Source of the DNA: Arthrobacter liuii
GTDB taxonomy: Bacteria; Actinomycetota; Actinomycetes; Actinomycetales; Micrococcaceae
Assembly: GCF_014639275.1 (NCBI RefSeq)
Contig: NZ_BMFW01000029.1
Span: 1 to 44,819, forward strand
Direction: 5' to 3'
DNA: 44,819 nucleotides
Part shown: piece after piece, positions 37,708 to 44,819 of the stretch
How positions within the stretch are numbered: the first letter of the stretch is position 1
How the letters are laid out: each line of letters begins with the position of its first letter
Position numbers and translations under genes: made by a program
The notes under the pieces: model-generated
What the model was told of the DNA's origin: nothing
Database searches by the model: none
Seen by the model: only the letters and a program-made list of their open reading frames with translations

Positions 37708-38964
37708 TCAGTACGGCGTGTGATCCGAGAGGACAGCAGATCTTTCAGGATCCTCTGCCGAGGGCTCTAATGTTGCTGCGCCCTGGGCAGCTCCAGAACG
37801 CCTGCGCCTTCTGCCGGCCAGGATCAACGCGGCGGCCCCAATCAGGATGGCCGCGGCCACGGTGCCGACGATGACCGGAAGATTGGCCATGATGCCGTTC
37901 CCCGTGGTGACTGAGCTGGCCTGAGCCGTGGGTTCTGTTGAATTTGCCTCTGCCTCAGCCTGCGCCTGTGCAGCTTGGGCCTTGACAGCCGCTAGCGCGG
38001 GGATGCTCAGGTCCTGGGCCGGGAAGACCGTCACGGACATATCGGCGGTGTTAGTGACCAGGACGGACCCGCTGGGAGCGACGGCGAGATGCCCGGGGTT
38101 CCGGGCCGTCGGCTGGCTGCGGCGGACACTCGTTTCGCTCGGTGGGATGACGTTGAGGCTGCTGTTCTCGGATAGAACATAGACAGTGCTGTCCGGGCCA
38201 ACCGCGATTTCCTTTGGTCCGCCCGGAACCGGCACACGGTAGGAGACGGCTGACTCCCTCGGCTTGATCACCGCCACATCGTTTGAGGTGATGTTAGTGA
38301 CGTAGATCGCGCCGTCCGGGCCTACTGCAATCCCGTGCGGAGCGCCGGCGCTGTCAGGCGACTTCCTGACATCAATGGTGCGGGAAACCGTGCCGGCGCC
38401 CGGGGCGATCACCGAGACGGTCCCGCCGTCCTGGTTGGTCACGTAGGCGGTGCCGTCCTGGGCTACGGCGACTTCCTTGGGATTGGGGCCGACGGTGACC
38501 TCGTGAGCAGGTGCGTCGGCTCCCGGCGGGATGATTGACACTGTCCCCAGTTCCGGGTTGGGAACAAAAACAGTGCCGTCGGCCGCCGCGGATATGAGGT
38601 GGGCGCCGAGACTCAGCGGAATGGTGCGCGCAACGGCAGAGGAGCCCTCGGGTATTACCGTCAGTTTTTCCTGTGGTTGGTCCCCCAAGGCCGGCCCCTC
38701 GACAAACAGGGTGCCGTCCGCAGACAATGCCAGTCCCTTCGGGGAGACACCCGTCATGAGCGTCTTGGTTGGCGTGCTTGCGCCCGTGGGAAGAACGTGG
38801 ACTCCTCCGGTGTCGCCAATGTACGCAGTGCCCTCGGCGTCGACGACAACGCCGAGAGGGAATTGACCAACATAAACGACATCCCCGGATGCCATCGACG
38901 GGGCAGCACCAATCAACAGGATGCTGCCAGCGACAGCCACAACTGTGCCCGCGGTGAAGCGCAT
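37708..38964 (-). CDS. surface-anchored beta-propeller (NHL/YncE-like) protein
   Basis: 418 residues. Signal peptide MRFTAGTVVAVAGSILLIGAAPSMA. Residues 27-310 hold about six or seven repeats of roughly 42 residues with the NHL/YncE pattern PKGLALSADGTLFVEG, PKEVAVAQDGTAYVTNQDGGTVSVI, PHGIAVGPDGAIYVTNITSNDVAVI, PKEIAVGPDSTVYVLSENSSLNVI, PGHLAVAPSGSVLVTN, which fold as a beta-propeller. An Ala/Gln-rich stalk (about 325-355), one membrane helix (VIVGTVAAAILIGAAALILA) and an Arg-rich stop-transfer follow. It probably binds a ligand or another cell at the surface. ATG 38964 has GGGGGTAGG upstream. It lies in the accessory segment. Confidence 0.85.
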   Translation of the reverse strand: MRFTAGTVVAVAGSILLIGAAPSMASGDVVYVGQFPLGVVVDAEGTAYIGDTGGVHVLPTGASTPTKTLMTGVSPKGLALSADGTLFVEGPALGDQPQEKLTVIPEGSSAVARTIPLSLGAHLISAAADGTVFVPNPELGTVSIIPPGADAPAHEVTVGPNPKEVAVAQDGTAYVTNQDGGTVSVIAPGAGTVSRTIDVRKSPDSAGAPHGIAVGPDGAIYVTNITSNDVAVIKPRESAVSYRVPVPGGPKEIAVGPDSTVYVLSENSSLNVIPPSETSVRRSQPTARNPGHLAVAPSGSVLVTNTADMSVTVFPAQDLSIPALAAVKAQAAQAQAEAEANSTEPTAQASSVTTGNGIMANLPVIVGTVAAAILIGAAALILAGRRRRRSGAAQGAATLEPSAEDPERSAVLSDHTPY

Positions 38965-39049
38965 GCACCTACCCCCAAACCTTGCAAGAAGAAGACCTTC
39001 GATGAGCATACTGCCGGCACTCTATCCCCGGATGGCAAAGATCGGCTGG

Positions 39050-39580
39050 TCAGTGGGTCCATTCGGCAGTTGCGGGATAGGCAGGGACCTTTTTCATTCG
39101 CATGACGATGGCGCATCGGGAGATGATGAGCGCGTTCAGGCCGAGCGCGCTGAATTCAACTCCTCCGGGCGACGACTTTGTGGTTATGTAGAGGACGATC
39201 AGGACGGATGCCGCGGCCGTCAGGATTATCGCGCCGAGCAGGGGTGCCTTGGCTGTGGAGAGCCGGGCAACGATGTTCCAGGTCCCTACGCCGACGTAGG
39301 CAAGGGCAAGCACACAGAACACCGCGATTATCGCGATGGCGTGGCTCATGGCACTGCCGAGGATGTAGCCGCCGGACGTCGTGGCGGTATTCATGGCGCG
39401 GTTGATCACGGAGATGTCCGTATAGGCGTAGAAGCCCGACATAAGGCCCAAGCACACCGAACTGCACCCTAGGACGAGCCGCCACCGCCGCGACTTCTCA
39501 GCGTCCAACGGCGAGAGGACCCCTTCGCCTGGCTCCGAAAGCCATGGCTGCTGGTGGGAATACTCCTGGTCATAGCTCAT
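39050..39580 (-). CDS. four-helix membrane protein, unknown
   Basis: 176 residues with hydrophobic segments at about 33-50 (WRLVLGCSSVCLGLMSGFYAY), 68-97 (GYILGSAMSHAIAIIAVFCVLALAYVGVGTW), 108-128 (LLGAIILTAAASVLIVLYI) and 138-155. The polar N-terminus (MSYDQEYSHQQPWLSEPGEG) is cytoplasmic in style. It resembles no family I can name. GAAGGAG at 39592-39598 precedes ATG 39580; a longer GTG reading is not supported. The gene for the beta-propeller follows 85 bases downstream on the same strand, so the two may be co-expressed as an envelope module. Confidence 0.7.
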   Translation of the reverse strand: MSYDQEYSHQQPWLSEPGEGVLSPLDAEKSRRWRLVLGCSSVCLGLMSGFYAYTDISVINRAMNTATTSGGYILGSAMSHAIAIIAVFCVLALAYVGVGTWNIVARLSTAKAPLLGAIILTAAASVLIVLYITTKSSPGGVEFSALGLNALIISRCAIVMRMKKVPAYPATAEWTH

Positions 39581-39742
39581 ACGGGCGGGCGCTCCTTCTA
39601 CCTTGCAGGAGCGTTCCTTACGGCCCCCAAGCAAGCAGGGCCTACACTGCACGACGCCAACTCGGGGCACCAGAGACACCCGGCGGCCTAAACGCTGGCA
39701 CGGGCAGATCCAGAGGGCGGATTGTTACGGAAAATCTAGGGC

Positions 39743-39772
39743 TTGACTTCTAAATCTATATAGCTAGATTTA
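39743..39772 (+). promoter_or_regulatory. PadR promoter with overlapping palindromic operator
   Basis: TTGACT (39743-39748) and TAGATT (39765-39770), spacing 16, form the promoter, and the -10 is seven bases from the ATG. A perfect inverted repeat TAAATCTA-TATAGC-TAGATTTA (39751-39772) covers the spacer and the -10. A half-site AAATCTAG lies upstream near 39732. A PadR dimer bound here would block its own promoter. Confidence 0.7.
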
Positions 39773-39777
39773 GCGAT

Positions 39778-40113
39778 ATGAAGAACTTAGGCCGCGTAAC
39801 TCCGGCCACCGCAATGGTCCTCGAAGCACTGCTTTCGGCGGAGCGAATATGGGGGCTACAGATCGTCAAGGACGTCGGAAAGAAACCGGGCACCATCTAC
39901 CCGATTCTGGATCGCCTGGAGTCGGCGGGTTGGGTCATCGGGGAATGGGACAGTGCTGAGGGTCGGAAGGGACCGCGCCGGCGGTACTACCGCCTGGTCT
40001 CAGAGGCACGCCCGCTGGCGCAGGACTACGTGAACGTTCAGCAGGCTAAAGCTCCCACATCCCCTTCACGCCCCCGTCCCGCCATGCGCGAAGGACAGTG
40101 GTGCGGGGCATGA
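39778..40113 (+). CDS. PadR-family transcriptional regulator
   Basis: 111 residues. The winged helix fills the first 85: TPATAMVLEALLSAERIWGLQIVKDVGKKPGTIYPILDRLESAGWVIGEWDSAEGRKGPRRRYYRLV. GTIYPILDRLE and the RRRYYRL wing are PadR signatures. The tail is short and Pro/Arg-rich, lacking the second helix for dimerisation seen in longer PadR proteins. ATG 39778 has no ribosome-binding site but lies seven bases after TAGATT, so translation is probably leaderless. Its stop overlaps the next ATG (ATGA), and the operator at 39751-39772 suggests autorepression. Confidence 0.9.
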   Translation: MKNLGRVTPATAMVLEALLSAERIWGLQIVKDVGKKPGTIYPILDRLESAGWVIGEWDSAEGRKGPRRRYYRLVSEARPLAQDYVNVQQAKAPTSPSRPRPAMREGQWCGA

Positions 40114-40745
40114 GCCGCACAGAGGCCGTCCTCACTGTATGTGTGGCACTGACGCCCGAGAGGCTCCGTTCCGTGCGGGAGGAACAGTGGAGAGCTGACC
40201 TGCGGGATGGGCCCAGCCTGGGCATCTCCCAGTCGTCTCTCCTCGTTGGTGCGCTTTGTTCGTCAACCATTGCCAGATTTCACGAGTTGGTACACCGCGG
40301 CAACCAAGTGCTGTCGCATTTCACTAGGGGGAAAAACATGAAGCTTGCACTCAGCATGTTCGGCGTAGCTGTTGTCGTTATTGGGGGGACAGCAGTTGGC
40401 ATCAACGCGGCAAAGCCAAAGACGGACTACGCTGCGGTGGCGGAATCCAAAACGATAATGGGGTACGAAGGCTGGTGGAACTCGACGCCAGCAGATGGGA
40501 GCGGAAAGGACCTGCCCCAGGAAACTGTGGCAGTAAATACCACCACCGGGCAGATCGTGGATGCCTTCAATAGAGCAAAGAACGCCGCCCACCAGGTCAC
40601 CTCGATTTCCGACGTCCACTTCGACGTTGTCCCTGATCCAACCTGGCCGGCTAAGTCAGTGGTCATCATTGATACGGCCACGGGGAAAGTCATCGACAGC
40701 TTCACTGTCGATGAGAAAGGTCGGCCTATTTTGCCCCGCCCGTAG
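40110..40745 (+). CDS. PadR-coupled single-pass membrane protein
   Basis: 211 residues. An N-terminal cytoplasmic segment of about 75 residues (RTEAVLTVCVALTPERLRSVREEQWRADLRDG) resembles segments found next to PadR genes in actinobacteria. One membrane helix at about 78-99 (KLALSMFGVAVVVIGGTAVGINA) and an extracytoplasmic domain of about 110 residues (NTTTGQIVDAFNRAKNAAH ... SVVIIDTATGKVIDSFTVDEKG) follow. The start ATG 40110 overlaps the PadR stop. It is possible that the gene is two shorter ones fused, since an internal ATG at 40338 after AGGGGGAAAA is well placed and would begin exactly at the membrane helix. Function unknown. Confidence 0.7.
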   Translation: MSRTEAVLTVCVALTPERLRSVREEQWRADLRDGPSLGISQSSLLVGALCSSTIARFHELVHRGNQVLSHFTRGKNMKLALSMFGVAVVVIGGTAVGINAAKPKTDYAAVAESKTIMGYEGWWNSTPADGSGKDLPQETVAVNTTTGQIVDAFNRAKNAAHQVTSISDVHFDVVPDPTWPAKSVVIIDTATGKVIDSFTVDEKGRPILPRP

Positions 40746-40779
40746 TCCGCCGACCCACGTTTTGAAGACCTTGGCTTGT

Positions 40780-41190
40780 CTATAGGAACATCACTGCCAC
40801 CGGCACCCCGGCCGCGGCCTGCTCCCCTCGCTGCTGGACATCCAACGCCACGGCAAGCCGGGCCTGCTGCGCGCCCGCCAGGCACTTCACGTCCTCCCAC
40901 AGCCGCATCTGCTCAACCATCCCCACACCATCCGCGGGCACAGGAACAGCAGCCAAAACAGCCAAGGCATCAGCAACGGTAGGCGCAGCAGACGAACGCG
41001 GCAGCCCATCCCAGGCGCCCGGAGGAGCGGGCGAGGAGTACGGCTGGCCGGCTACGGCCGGGGCCGCAGGCGAGAGATGCGGCCCGCCAGTAATGTTCAG
41101 GGCGAGTGCCCCATGAGGCCTACCAACAGGAGGGGCCGCATGCCGCGTCGCCCCCAGCACTGCTGCCGCTGTCCCCAAAACCGCCTCCAT
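40780..41190 (-). pseudogene. N-terminal relic of a DUF222/HNH (13E12-type) protein
   Basis: The frame from ATG 41190 reads MEAVLGTAAAVLGATRHAAP, a Pro/Ala-rich stretch, then VEQMRLWEDVKCLAGAQQARLAVALDVQQRGEQAAAGVPV, the start of the DUF222 domain. After GVPV (about 40795) the similarity stops and the frame ends five residues later (AVMFL, stop 40780). The full protein would have 450-600 residues. Its C-terminal tail remains at 36785-37072 on the same strand, so the middle was replaced by the accessory segment. Confidence 0.75.
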
Positions 41191-41295
41191 AAAAAGAGTC
41201 TTCCACCAGGGTGTGACATGGGGACTTACCCTCATGCCCTATGTGCACAAAGGCTCGTAATCCACAGGGCGGAAGGCGCTGTCGGTCCCACCGCC

Positions 41296-41301
41296 TAGAC
41301 T
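41296..41301 (+). promoter_or_regulatory. -10 element of pcrA
   Basis: TAGACT lies ten bases before ATG 41312, giving a leader of only a few bases. The region 41191-41295 is shared with the divergent DUF222 relic and shows nothing else. Confidence 0.45.
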
Positions 41302-41311
41302 TGTAGGCACC

Positions 41312-43882
41312 ATGGATATGTTGTTTGACCCGTACTCTGACGGACCGTTCAAGGCCGCTCCTGCCTCCACCGCCCGCACCAGGACGGTGCCGGAAGGCGT
41401 TTCCGCCACGGCCGGCCCGGGAGGAATGCCGGACCCGCATGCCGACGGGCAACACCAGTCCGGGGGCTGGCAGCAGGGCATCCAGCCCCACGGCCGCCAG
41501 CACGACGGGAACCGGAGCGACGCCGGCCGGCACCATGGCAGCAGCCGTCCGGACGCCGCGCAGTTGCTGGAGGGGTTGAATCCCCAGCAGGAGGAAGCGG
41601 TCAAGCATGCCGGGTCCGCGCTGCTGATCGTTGCCGGTGCCGGATCCGGAAAAACCCGCGTACTCAGCAACCGGATCGCTTACCTGATCGCCACCGGCCG
41701 TGCCCACCACGGAGAAATCCTGGCCATCACCTTCACCAACAAGGCGGCCGCGGAAATGCGTGAGCGCATTGAGGCGCTGGTGGGCGGCCGTGCCAAGATC
41801 ATGTGGATCTCCACGTTCCACTCCTCCTGCGTGCGGATCCTGAGGCAGGAAGCGGCCAACGTCGGCCTGAAATCCAACTTCTCCATCTACGACTCCGCCG
41901 ACTCCCTGCGGCTTGTCACCCAAGTTTCGAAGGCCCTGGACCTGGACCCGAAGAAGTTTGCGCCCAAGGCCATCCAGCACAAGATCTCCGCGTTGAAGAA
42001 CGAGCTCATCGACGCCGACTCCTATGCCTCGGCAGCCAACTACAACGACCCCTTTGAACACGCGGTCGCGGACGTCTACAAGGGCTACACGCAACGGCTC
42101 CGCCAGGCCAATGCCATGGACTTCGACGACCTCATCGCCGAAACCGTCTACATGTTCCGCGCGTTCCCTTCGCTCGCAGAGTCCTACCGCCGCCGGTTCC
42201 GCCACGTCCTGGTGGACGAATACCAGGACACCAACCATGCCCAGTACGCCCTGGTCCGGGAGATCGTGGGCGAGGGCCAGGGCGCCTCGGAGCTGACCGT
42301 GGTGGGTGACTCGGACCAGTCCATCTACGCCTTCCGCGGCGCGGACATCCGGAACATTGTGGAGTTCGAAAAGGATTACCCAGAGGCCCGCACCATCAAA
42401 CTGGAGCAAAACTACCGCTCCACCCAGAACATCCTGAGTGCCGCCAACTCGGTGATCTCGCGAAACCCCAACCGGCCGGAGAAACGCTTGTGGACCGCCG
42501 AGGGCGAAGGCCACAAGATCATTGGCTACGTTGGCGAAAACGAGCATGACGAAGCGCAGTTCATCGCCAAGGAGATCGACCGACTCCAGGACGAGGAGAA
42601 CTTGCGCCCTGGGGACGTCGCCATTTTTTACCGCACCAACGCCCAGTCCCGCTCCATCGAGGACGTGCTGGTGCGCGTGGGCCTGCCGTACAAGGTAGTG
42701 GGCGGCACCCGCTTCTACGAGCGCAAGGAGATCAAGGACGCCCTGGCCTACCTGCGCGTCCTGGTGAACCCGGACGACGACGTCAACCTCCGCCGGGTGC
42801 TAAACGAACCGAAGCGCGGCATCGGGGACCGTGCGGAGGGCGCCGTGGCCGCCCTCGCCAGCCGCGAGCGCACGTCCTTCATGGCGGCCGCACGCCGCGC
42901 GGACCAGGCTCCCGGCATGGCCACCCGTTCAGTGAACGCCGTCGTGGGTTTCGTGAAAATGCTGGACGATCTCGCCGAGGTGGCCGCCGGGTCCGGCGCT
43001 GCCGCGGCACTCGAGGCGGTGTTGGAGCAGACCGGCTACCTTGCCGCGCTGCGCTCCAGCACCGATCCGCAGGATGAGTCCCGAGTGGAGAACCTGGCCG
43101 AACTCGTGGCCGTTGTGCGCGAGTACGAGCAGGAAAATCCGGAGGGAAGCCTCGGCGCGTTCCTGGAGCAGGTGTCCCTGGTGGCAGACGCGGACCAGAT
43201 CCCGGATGCCCCCGGCGCGGACATTGACGCCGCCGTGGCGGAGGCCAAACGGCTGGGCGTGGTGACGCTCATGACCCTGCACACGGCCAAGGGGCTGGAA
43301 TTCCCGGTGGTCTTCCTTACCGGCATGGAGCATGGGCTTTTCCCGCATCAGCGCTCCGCTACAGACCCCAAGGAACTGGCCGAGGAACGCCGGTTGGCTT
43401 ACGTGGGCCTCACCCGTGCCCGCAAGCGGCTGTACGTGACCCGGTCCGAGGTGCGCAGCATGTGGGGCCAGAGCCAGTACAACCCCGCCAGCCAGTTCCT
43501 GGAGGAGATCCCCGCAGAGCTCCTGGAATGGAAGCGGGAGGGAACCAGCAGGCAGGCCGGTGGCTGGGGTGGGGGCTCGATTGGCTCAGGCCGCTACAGC
43601 GGATCGTTCTGGGGTGCCGGCACCGCCCGCGGCGCCGCGGCAGACTCTTCCGCCGGCTTCAATGCAGACGTCCCGGCGTTCATCGCCAAGAACCGGGTGC
43701 AGCCGCAGAAGGAGATCATCGCCGTCAGCGTGGGGGACAAGGTCAACCACACCAGTTTTGGCAACGGAACGGTCCTGGCGCTTGAAGGTGCGGGGGACAA
43801 GACCGTGGCAAAGGTGAAGTTCGACGTCGGCGAAAAGCGACTGCTGCTGCGGTACGCTCCGCTGACCAAGCTCGACGCCTGA
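41312..43882 (+). CDS. pcrA: ATP-dependent DNA helicase, UvrD/PcrA family
   Basis: 856 residues, superfamily 1A. The first 80 residues are Gly/His/Gln-rich and probably disordered. Then: LNPQQEEAVKH (Q motif), Walker A AGAGSGKTR (108-116), TFTNKAAAEMRERI (Ia), the DEYQDTNHAQY box (II), VVGDSDQSIYAFRGAD (III), LEQNYRST (IV), VTLMTLHTAKGLEFPVVFLTGMEHGLFP (V) and EERRLAYVGLTRARKRLYVT (VI). The C-terminal tudor-like segment (VSVGDKVNHTSFGNGTVLALEGAGDKTVAKVKFD) binds RNA polymerase in PcrA/UvrD relatives. It unwinds 3'-5' in repair and replication restart. The start is nearly leaderless. It ends at a strong bidirectional terminator. Confidence 0.96.
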   Translation: MDMLFDPYSDGPFKAAPASTARTRTVPEGVSATAGPGGMPDPHADGQHQSGGWQQGIQPHGRQHDGNRSDAGRHHGSSRPDAAQLLEGLNPQQEEAVKHAGSALLIVAGAGSGKTRVLSNRIAYLIATGRAHHGEILAITFTNKAAAEMRERIEALVGGRAKIMWISTFHSSCVRILRQEAANVGLKSNFSIYDSADSLRLVTQVSKALDLDPKKFAPKAIQHKISALKNELIDADSYASAANYNDPFEHAVADVYKGYTQRLRQANAMDFDDLIAETVYMFRAFPSLAESYRRRFRHVLVDEYQDTNHAQYALVREIVGEGQGASELTVVGDSDQSIYAFRGADIRNIVEFEKDYPEARTIKLEQNYRSTQNILSAANSVISRNPNRPEKRLWTAEGEGHKIIGYVGENEHDEAQFIAKEIDRLQDEENLRPGDVAIFYRTNAQSRSIEDVLVRVGLPYKVVGGTRFYERKEIKDALAYLRVLVNPDDDVNLRRVLNEPKRGIGDRAEGAVAALASRERTSFMAAARRADQAPGMATRSVNAVVGFVKMLDDLAEVAAGSGAAAALEAVLEQTGYLAALRSSTDPQDESRVENLAELVAVVREYEQENPEGSLGAFLEQVSLVADADQIPDAPGADIDAAVAEAKRLGVVTLMTLHTAKGLEFPVVFLTGMEHGLFPHQRSATDPKELAEERRLAYVGLTRARKRLYVTRSEVRSMWGQSQYNPASQFLEEIPAELLEWKREGTSRQAGGWGGGSIGSGRYSGSFWGAGTARGAAADSSAGFNADVPAFIAKNRVQPQKEIIAVSVGDKVNHTSFGNGTVLALEGAGDKTVAKVKFDVGEKRLLLRYAPLTKLDA

Positions 43883-43896
43883 GCCCTCGATGGTCG

Positions 43897-43923
43897 CCGC
43901 CCCGCCGATTCGCGGCGGGGCGG
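43897..43923. terminator. bidirectional terminator between pcrA and tetR
   Basis: CCGCCCCGCCG (43897-43907), loop ATTCG, CGGCGGGGCGG (43913-43923): a perfect 11-bp GC stem between two convergent genes. There is no strong T run on either side. Confidence 0.7.
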
Positions 43924-43929
43924 TAAGGA

Positions 43930-44505
43930 CTACGTTCCCGGGCAGGCCTCGGCGATGAGCCGACGGGCCAGGTCGACGGCGCGTTTTCCGTAGGTGCCAC
44001 CGTCCAGGACGGCTGCCGTGGCGTAAGCCCCATTTAGGACGATGAGGAGTTCTTCGGCGAGCCGATTGGGGGCGGCGGCTCCGGCATCAACGGCCAGGGA
44101 GCGGAACCAGTCGCGAACCTGTTGTTTGTGGGTGACGGCTGCCAGGTGGGCCGGGTGCTGCCTCTCGGGGAACTCCGTATTGGTATTCAGCATTGGGCAG
44201 CCCCGGTAGCTACTTCCGGCGCAGTCCGTGGCCAGCACTTCAAAGACGGCGAGGAGCTTTTCCCGTGGATCCGCTTGTTCACCGGCGGCCTCGCGCATGC
44301 GCTCGAACCATGCGTCCGCGCGGCCCTCCACGTACGCGGTGGCGAGGGCGTCCTTGGTGGCGAACTGGCGGTAGACGGTTGCATTGCCGACCCCGCATTC
44401 CTTGATGACGGTATCCATCCCCACCGCCCTGATTCCCCGCGTGTAGAACAGGCGCGTTGCCACCTCCAGAACATTCCGCCGGTTTTCCTCACCCGTCCTG
44501 CGCAT
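43930..44505 (-). CDS. TetR/AcrR-family transcriptional regulator
   Basis: 191 residues. The TetR helix-turn-helix is at about 10-55 (NRRNVLEVATRLFYTRGIRAVGMDTVIKECGVGNATVYRQFATKDALATAYV); a helical ligand domain with SSYRGCPMLNTNTEFPE follows. AAAGGAG precedes ATG 44505, so longer readings to 44571 are not used. It is divergent from an oxidoreductase gene of the type such regulators often control, and the shared region carries GACGGAacgaTCCGTC. It probably represses itself and that gene, sensing an electrophile or quinone-like compound; the ligand is inference. Confidence 0.93.
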   Translation of the reverse strand: MRRTGEENRRNVLEVATRLFYTRGIRAVGMDTVIKECGVGNATVYRQFATKDALATAYVEGRADAWFERMREAAGEQADPREKLLAVFEVLATDCAGSSYRGCPMLNTNTEFPERQHPAHLAAVTHKQQVRDWFRSLAVDAGAAAPNRLAEELLIVLNGAYATAAVLDGGTYGKRAVDLARRLIAEACPGT

Positions 44506-44547
44506 CACACAACTCCTTTTAATTCCACCGCGTTGGCTGCTCCAAGT

Positions 44548-44594
44548 TTGACAGACGGAACGATCCGTCACAAACTTGGGAACGATCCGTCACA
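44548..44594. promoter_or_regulatory. divergent promoter with twin TetR operators
   Basis: TTGACA (44548-44553) with a 17-base spacer to CAAACT (44571-44576) reads towards the oxidoreductase. The sequence GGAACGATCCGTCACA occurs twice (from 44557 and 44579), exactly 22 bases apart, two helical turns. The first copy lies in the full palindrome GACGGA-acga-TCCGTC (44555-44570); the second has a degenerate left arm. Confidence 0.7.
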
Positions 44595-44629
44595 TAGGAC
44601 CACGCGTCCTGAAGCACTGGGAGAACAAC

Positions 44630-44698
44630 ATGAAGACAGCAGTCCTTGGAACCGGGATGGTCGGCCGGACCATCGCAGCGCGCCTCTACGAACTAGGG
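44630..44698 (+). pseudogene. NAD(P)-binding oxidoreductase, N-terminus cut by an IS
   Basis: About 23 codons: MKTAVLGTGMVGRTIAARLYELG. This is the first strand and dinucleotide-binding GxGxxG loop of a Rossmann fold of the F420/NADP-dependent reductase type. GGGAG (44619-44623) precedes the ATG. After ELG the sequence changes to an IS end, so the gene is interrupted; the rest, if present, lies beyond the window. It was probably controlled by the divergent TetR. Confidence 0.8.
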
Positions 44699-44819
44699 CG
44701 TGTCTCCCAAAGCCTGATGACCGCATCCGGGATGCTTGATGGGTGTCGCGTACTTCCGTTTTGACTGATGGGCAATGGGCCCGCATCCAGCCGCTACTGC
44801 CGTCCTCTGCAGGCCGGCG
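44696..44819 (+). mobile_element. IS5-family insertion sequence, left end (partial)
   Basis: GGGCGTGTCTCCCAAAG from about 44696 has the look of the terminal inverted repeat of IS427-group IS5 elements. It breaks the oxidoreductase gene next to CTA(G), the kind of short target used by this group. The transposase begins 46 bases inside. The right end is outside the window. Confidence 0.75.
44743..44819 (+). CDS. IS5-family transposase, N-terminus (partial)
   Basis: GTG at 44743 opens SRTSVLTDGQWARIQPLLPSSAGR, which matches the start of IS5/IS427-group transposases (LTDAQWARIEPLLP). The window ends after 25 codons, so catalytic residues are not visible. It is read in the same direction as the interrupted oxidoreductase gene. 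Confidence 0.85.
   Translation, partial: MSRTSVLTDGQWARIQPLLPSSAGR

Noticed and set aside
41120..42547. A 475-codon minus-strand frame opposite pcrA
   Set aside because: Shadow of the helicase gene with no family signature; its last part also crosses the DUF222 relic in another frame.
1..44819. CRISPR arrays, rRNA genes, prophage modules, toxin-antitoxin or restriction systems
   Set aside because: No regularly spaced repeats, no rRNA sequence, no integrase or structural phage genes. The HNH gene at 20822 stands alone and the XRE gene at 28898 pairs with a membrane protein, not a toxin-like one.

Overview
The window is high-GC DNA from an actinobacterium, most likely a member of the Micrococcaceae close to Arthrobacter or Pseudarthrobacter. 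The basis is gene content: a DtxR/IdeR regulator with every metal ligand at the canonical position, bacterial XPB with its 824-residue helicase-associated partner, DUF3027, DUF427, a WXG100 protein, UvrD/PcrA, and a DUF222/HNH (13E12-type) relic. Many genes also begin without a leader, 6-7 bases after a TANNNT -10 element. No rRNA genes or CRISPR arrays were seen. One tRNA, tRNA-Arg(CCT), is present.

Layout. 1-1222: copper-related genes (cupredoxin tail, membrane protein, frameshifted copC). 1374-4567: a TetR regulator, an ECF sigma factor, an alpha/beta hydrolase and an ICL/PEP-mutase-type enzyme; a repeated operator half-palindrome links the TetR promoter and the hydrolase promoter. 4764-4954: a resolvase relic. 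5278-6360: an RNase HI fused to an NTF2-like domain. 6385-9003: a two-component system followed by a WXG100 protein. 9077-13756: DUF427, XPB and helicase-associated protein. 13767-17389: small membrane protein, cold-shock-domain protein, DUF3027, serC, IdeR/DtxR. 17439-20562: three secreted cell-wall hydrolases, the first two behind c-di-AMP (ydaO/yuaA) riboswitches. 20822-24783: HNH nuclease, then mobA-DUF6457-moeA and fdhD (molybdenum cofactor and formate dehydrogenase maturation). 24904-27936: GH38 alpha-mannosidase behind a perfect operator. 28164-29629: an XRE regulator coupled to a membrane protein. 29703-33458: an ABC-F protein with an attenuator-like hairpin in its leader, then an ABC exporter. 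33455-36781: NUDIX, DUF6314, tRNA-Arg, DUF998, membrane protein, inositol-phosphatase-like enzyme.

From about 36785 to 41190 a DUF222/HNH gene survives only as its two ends in matching orientation. Between them is an accessory segment with an IS110 relic, a surface beta-propeller protein, a four-helix membrane protein, and a PadR regulator coupled to a membrane protein. The core resumes with pcrA (41312-43882). The window ends with a TetR gene divergent from an NAD(P)-binding oxidoreductase gene that an IS5-family element has cut after about 23 codons.

The clearest biological themes are: c-di-AMP-controlled cell-wall remodelling; widespread leaderless transcription; ribosome- or antibiotic-responsive control of an ABC-F gene; several local autoregulated TetR, PadR and two-component circuits; and a patchwork accessory island built into a DUF222 gene. 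I found no convincing multi-gene system that is wholly new. The best candidates for new biology are the coupled XRE/membrane pair, the accessory island, and the RNase HI fusion.
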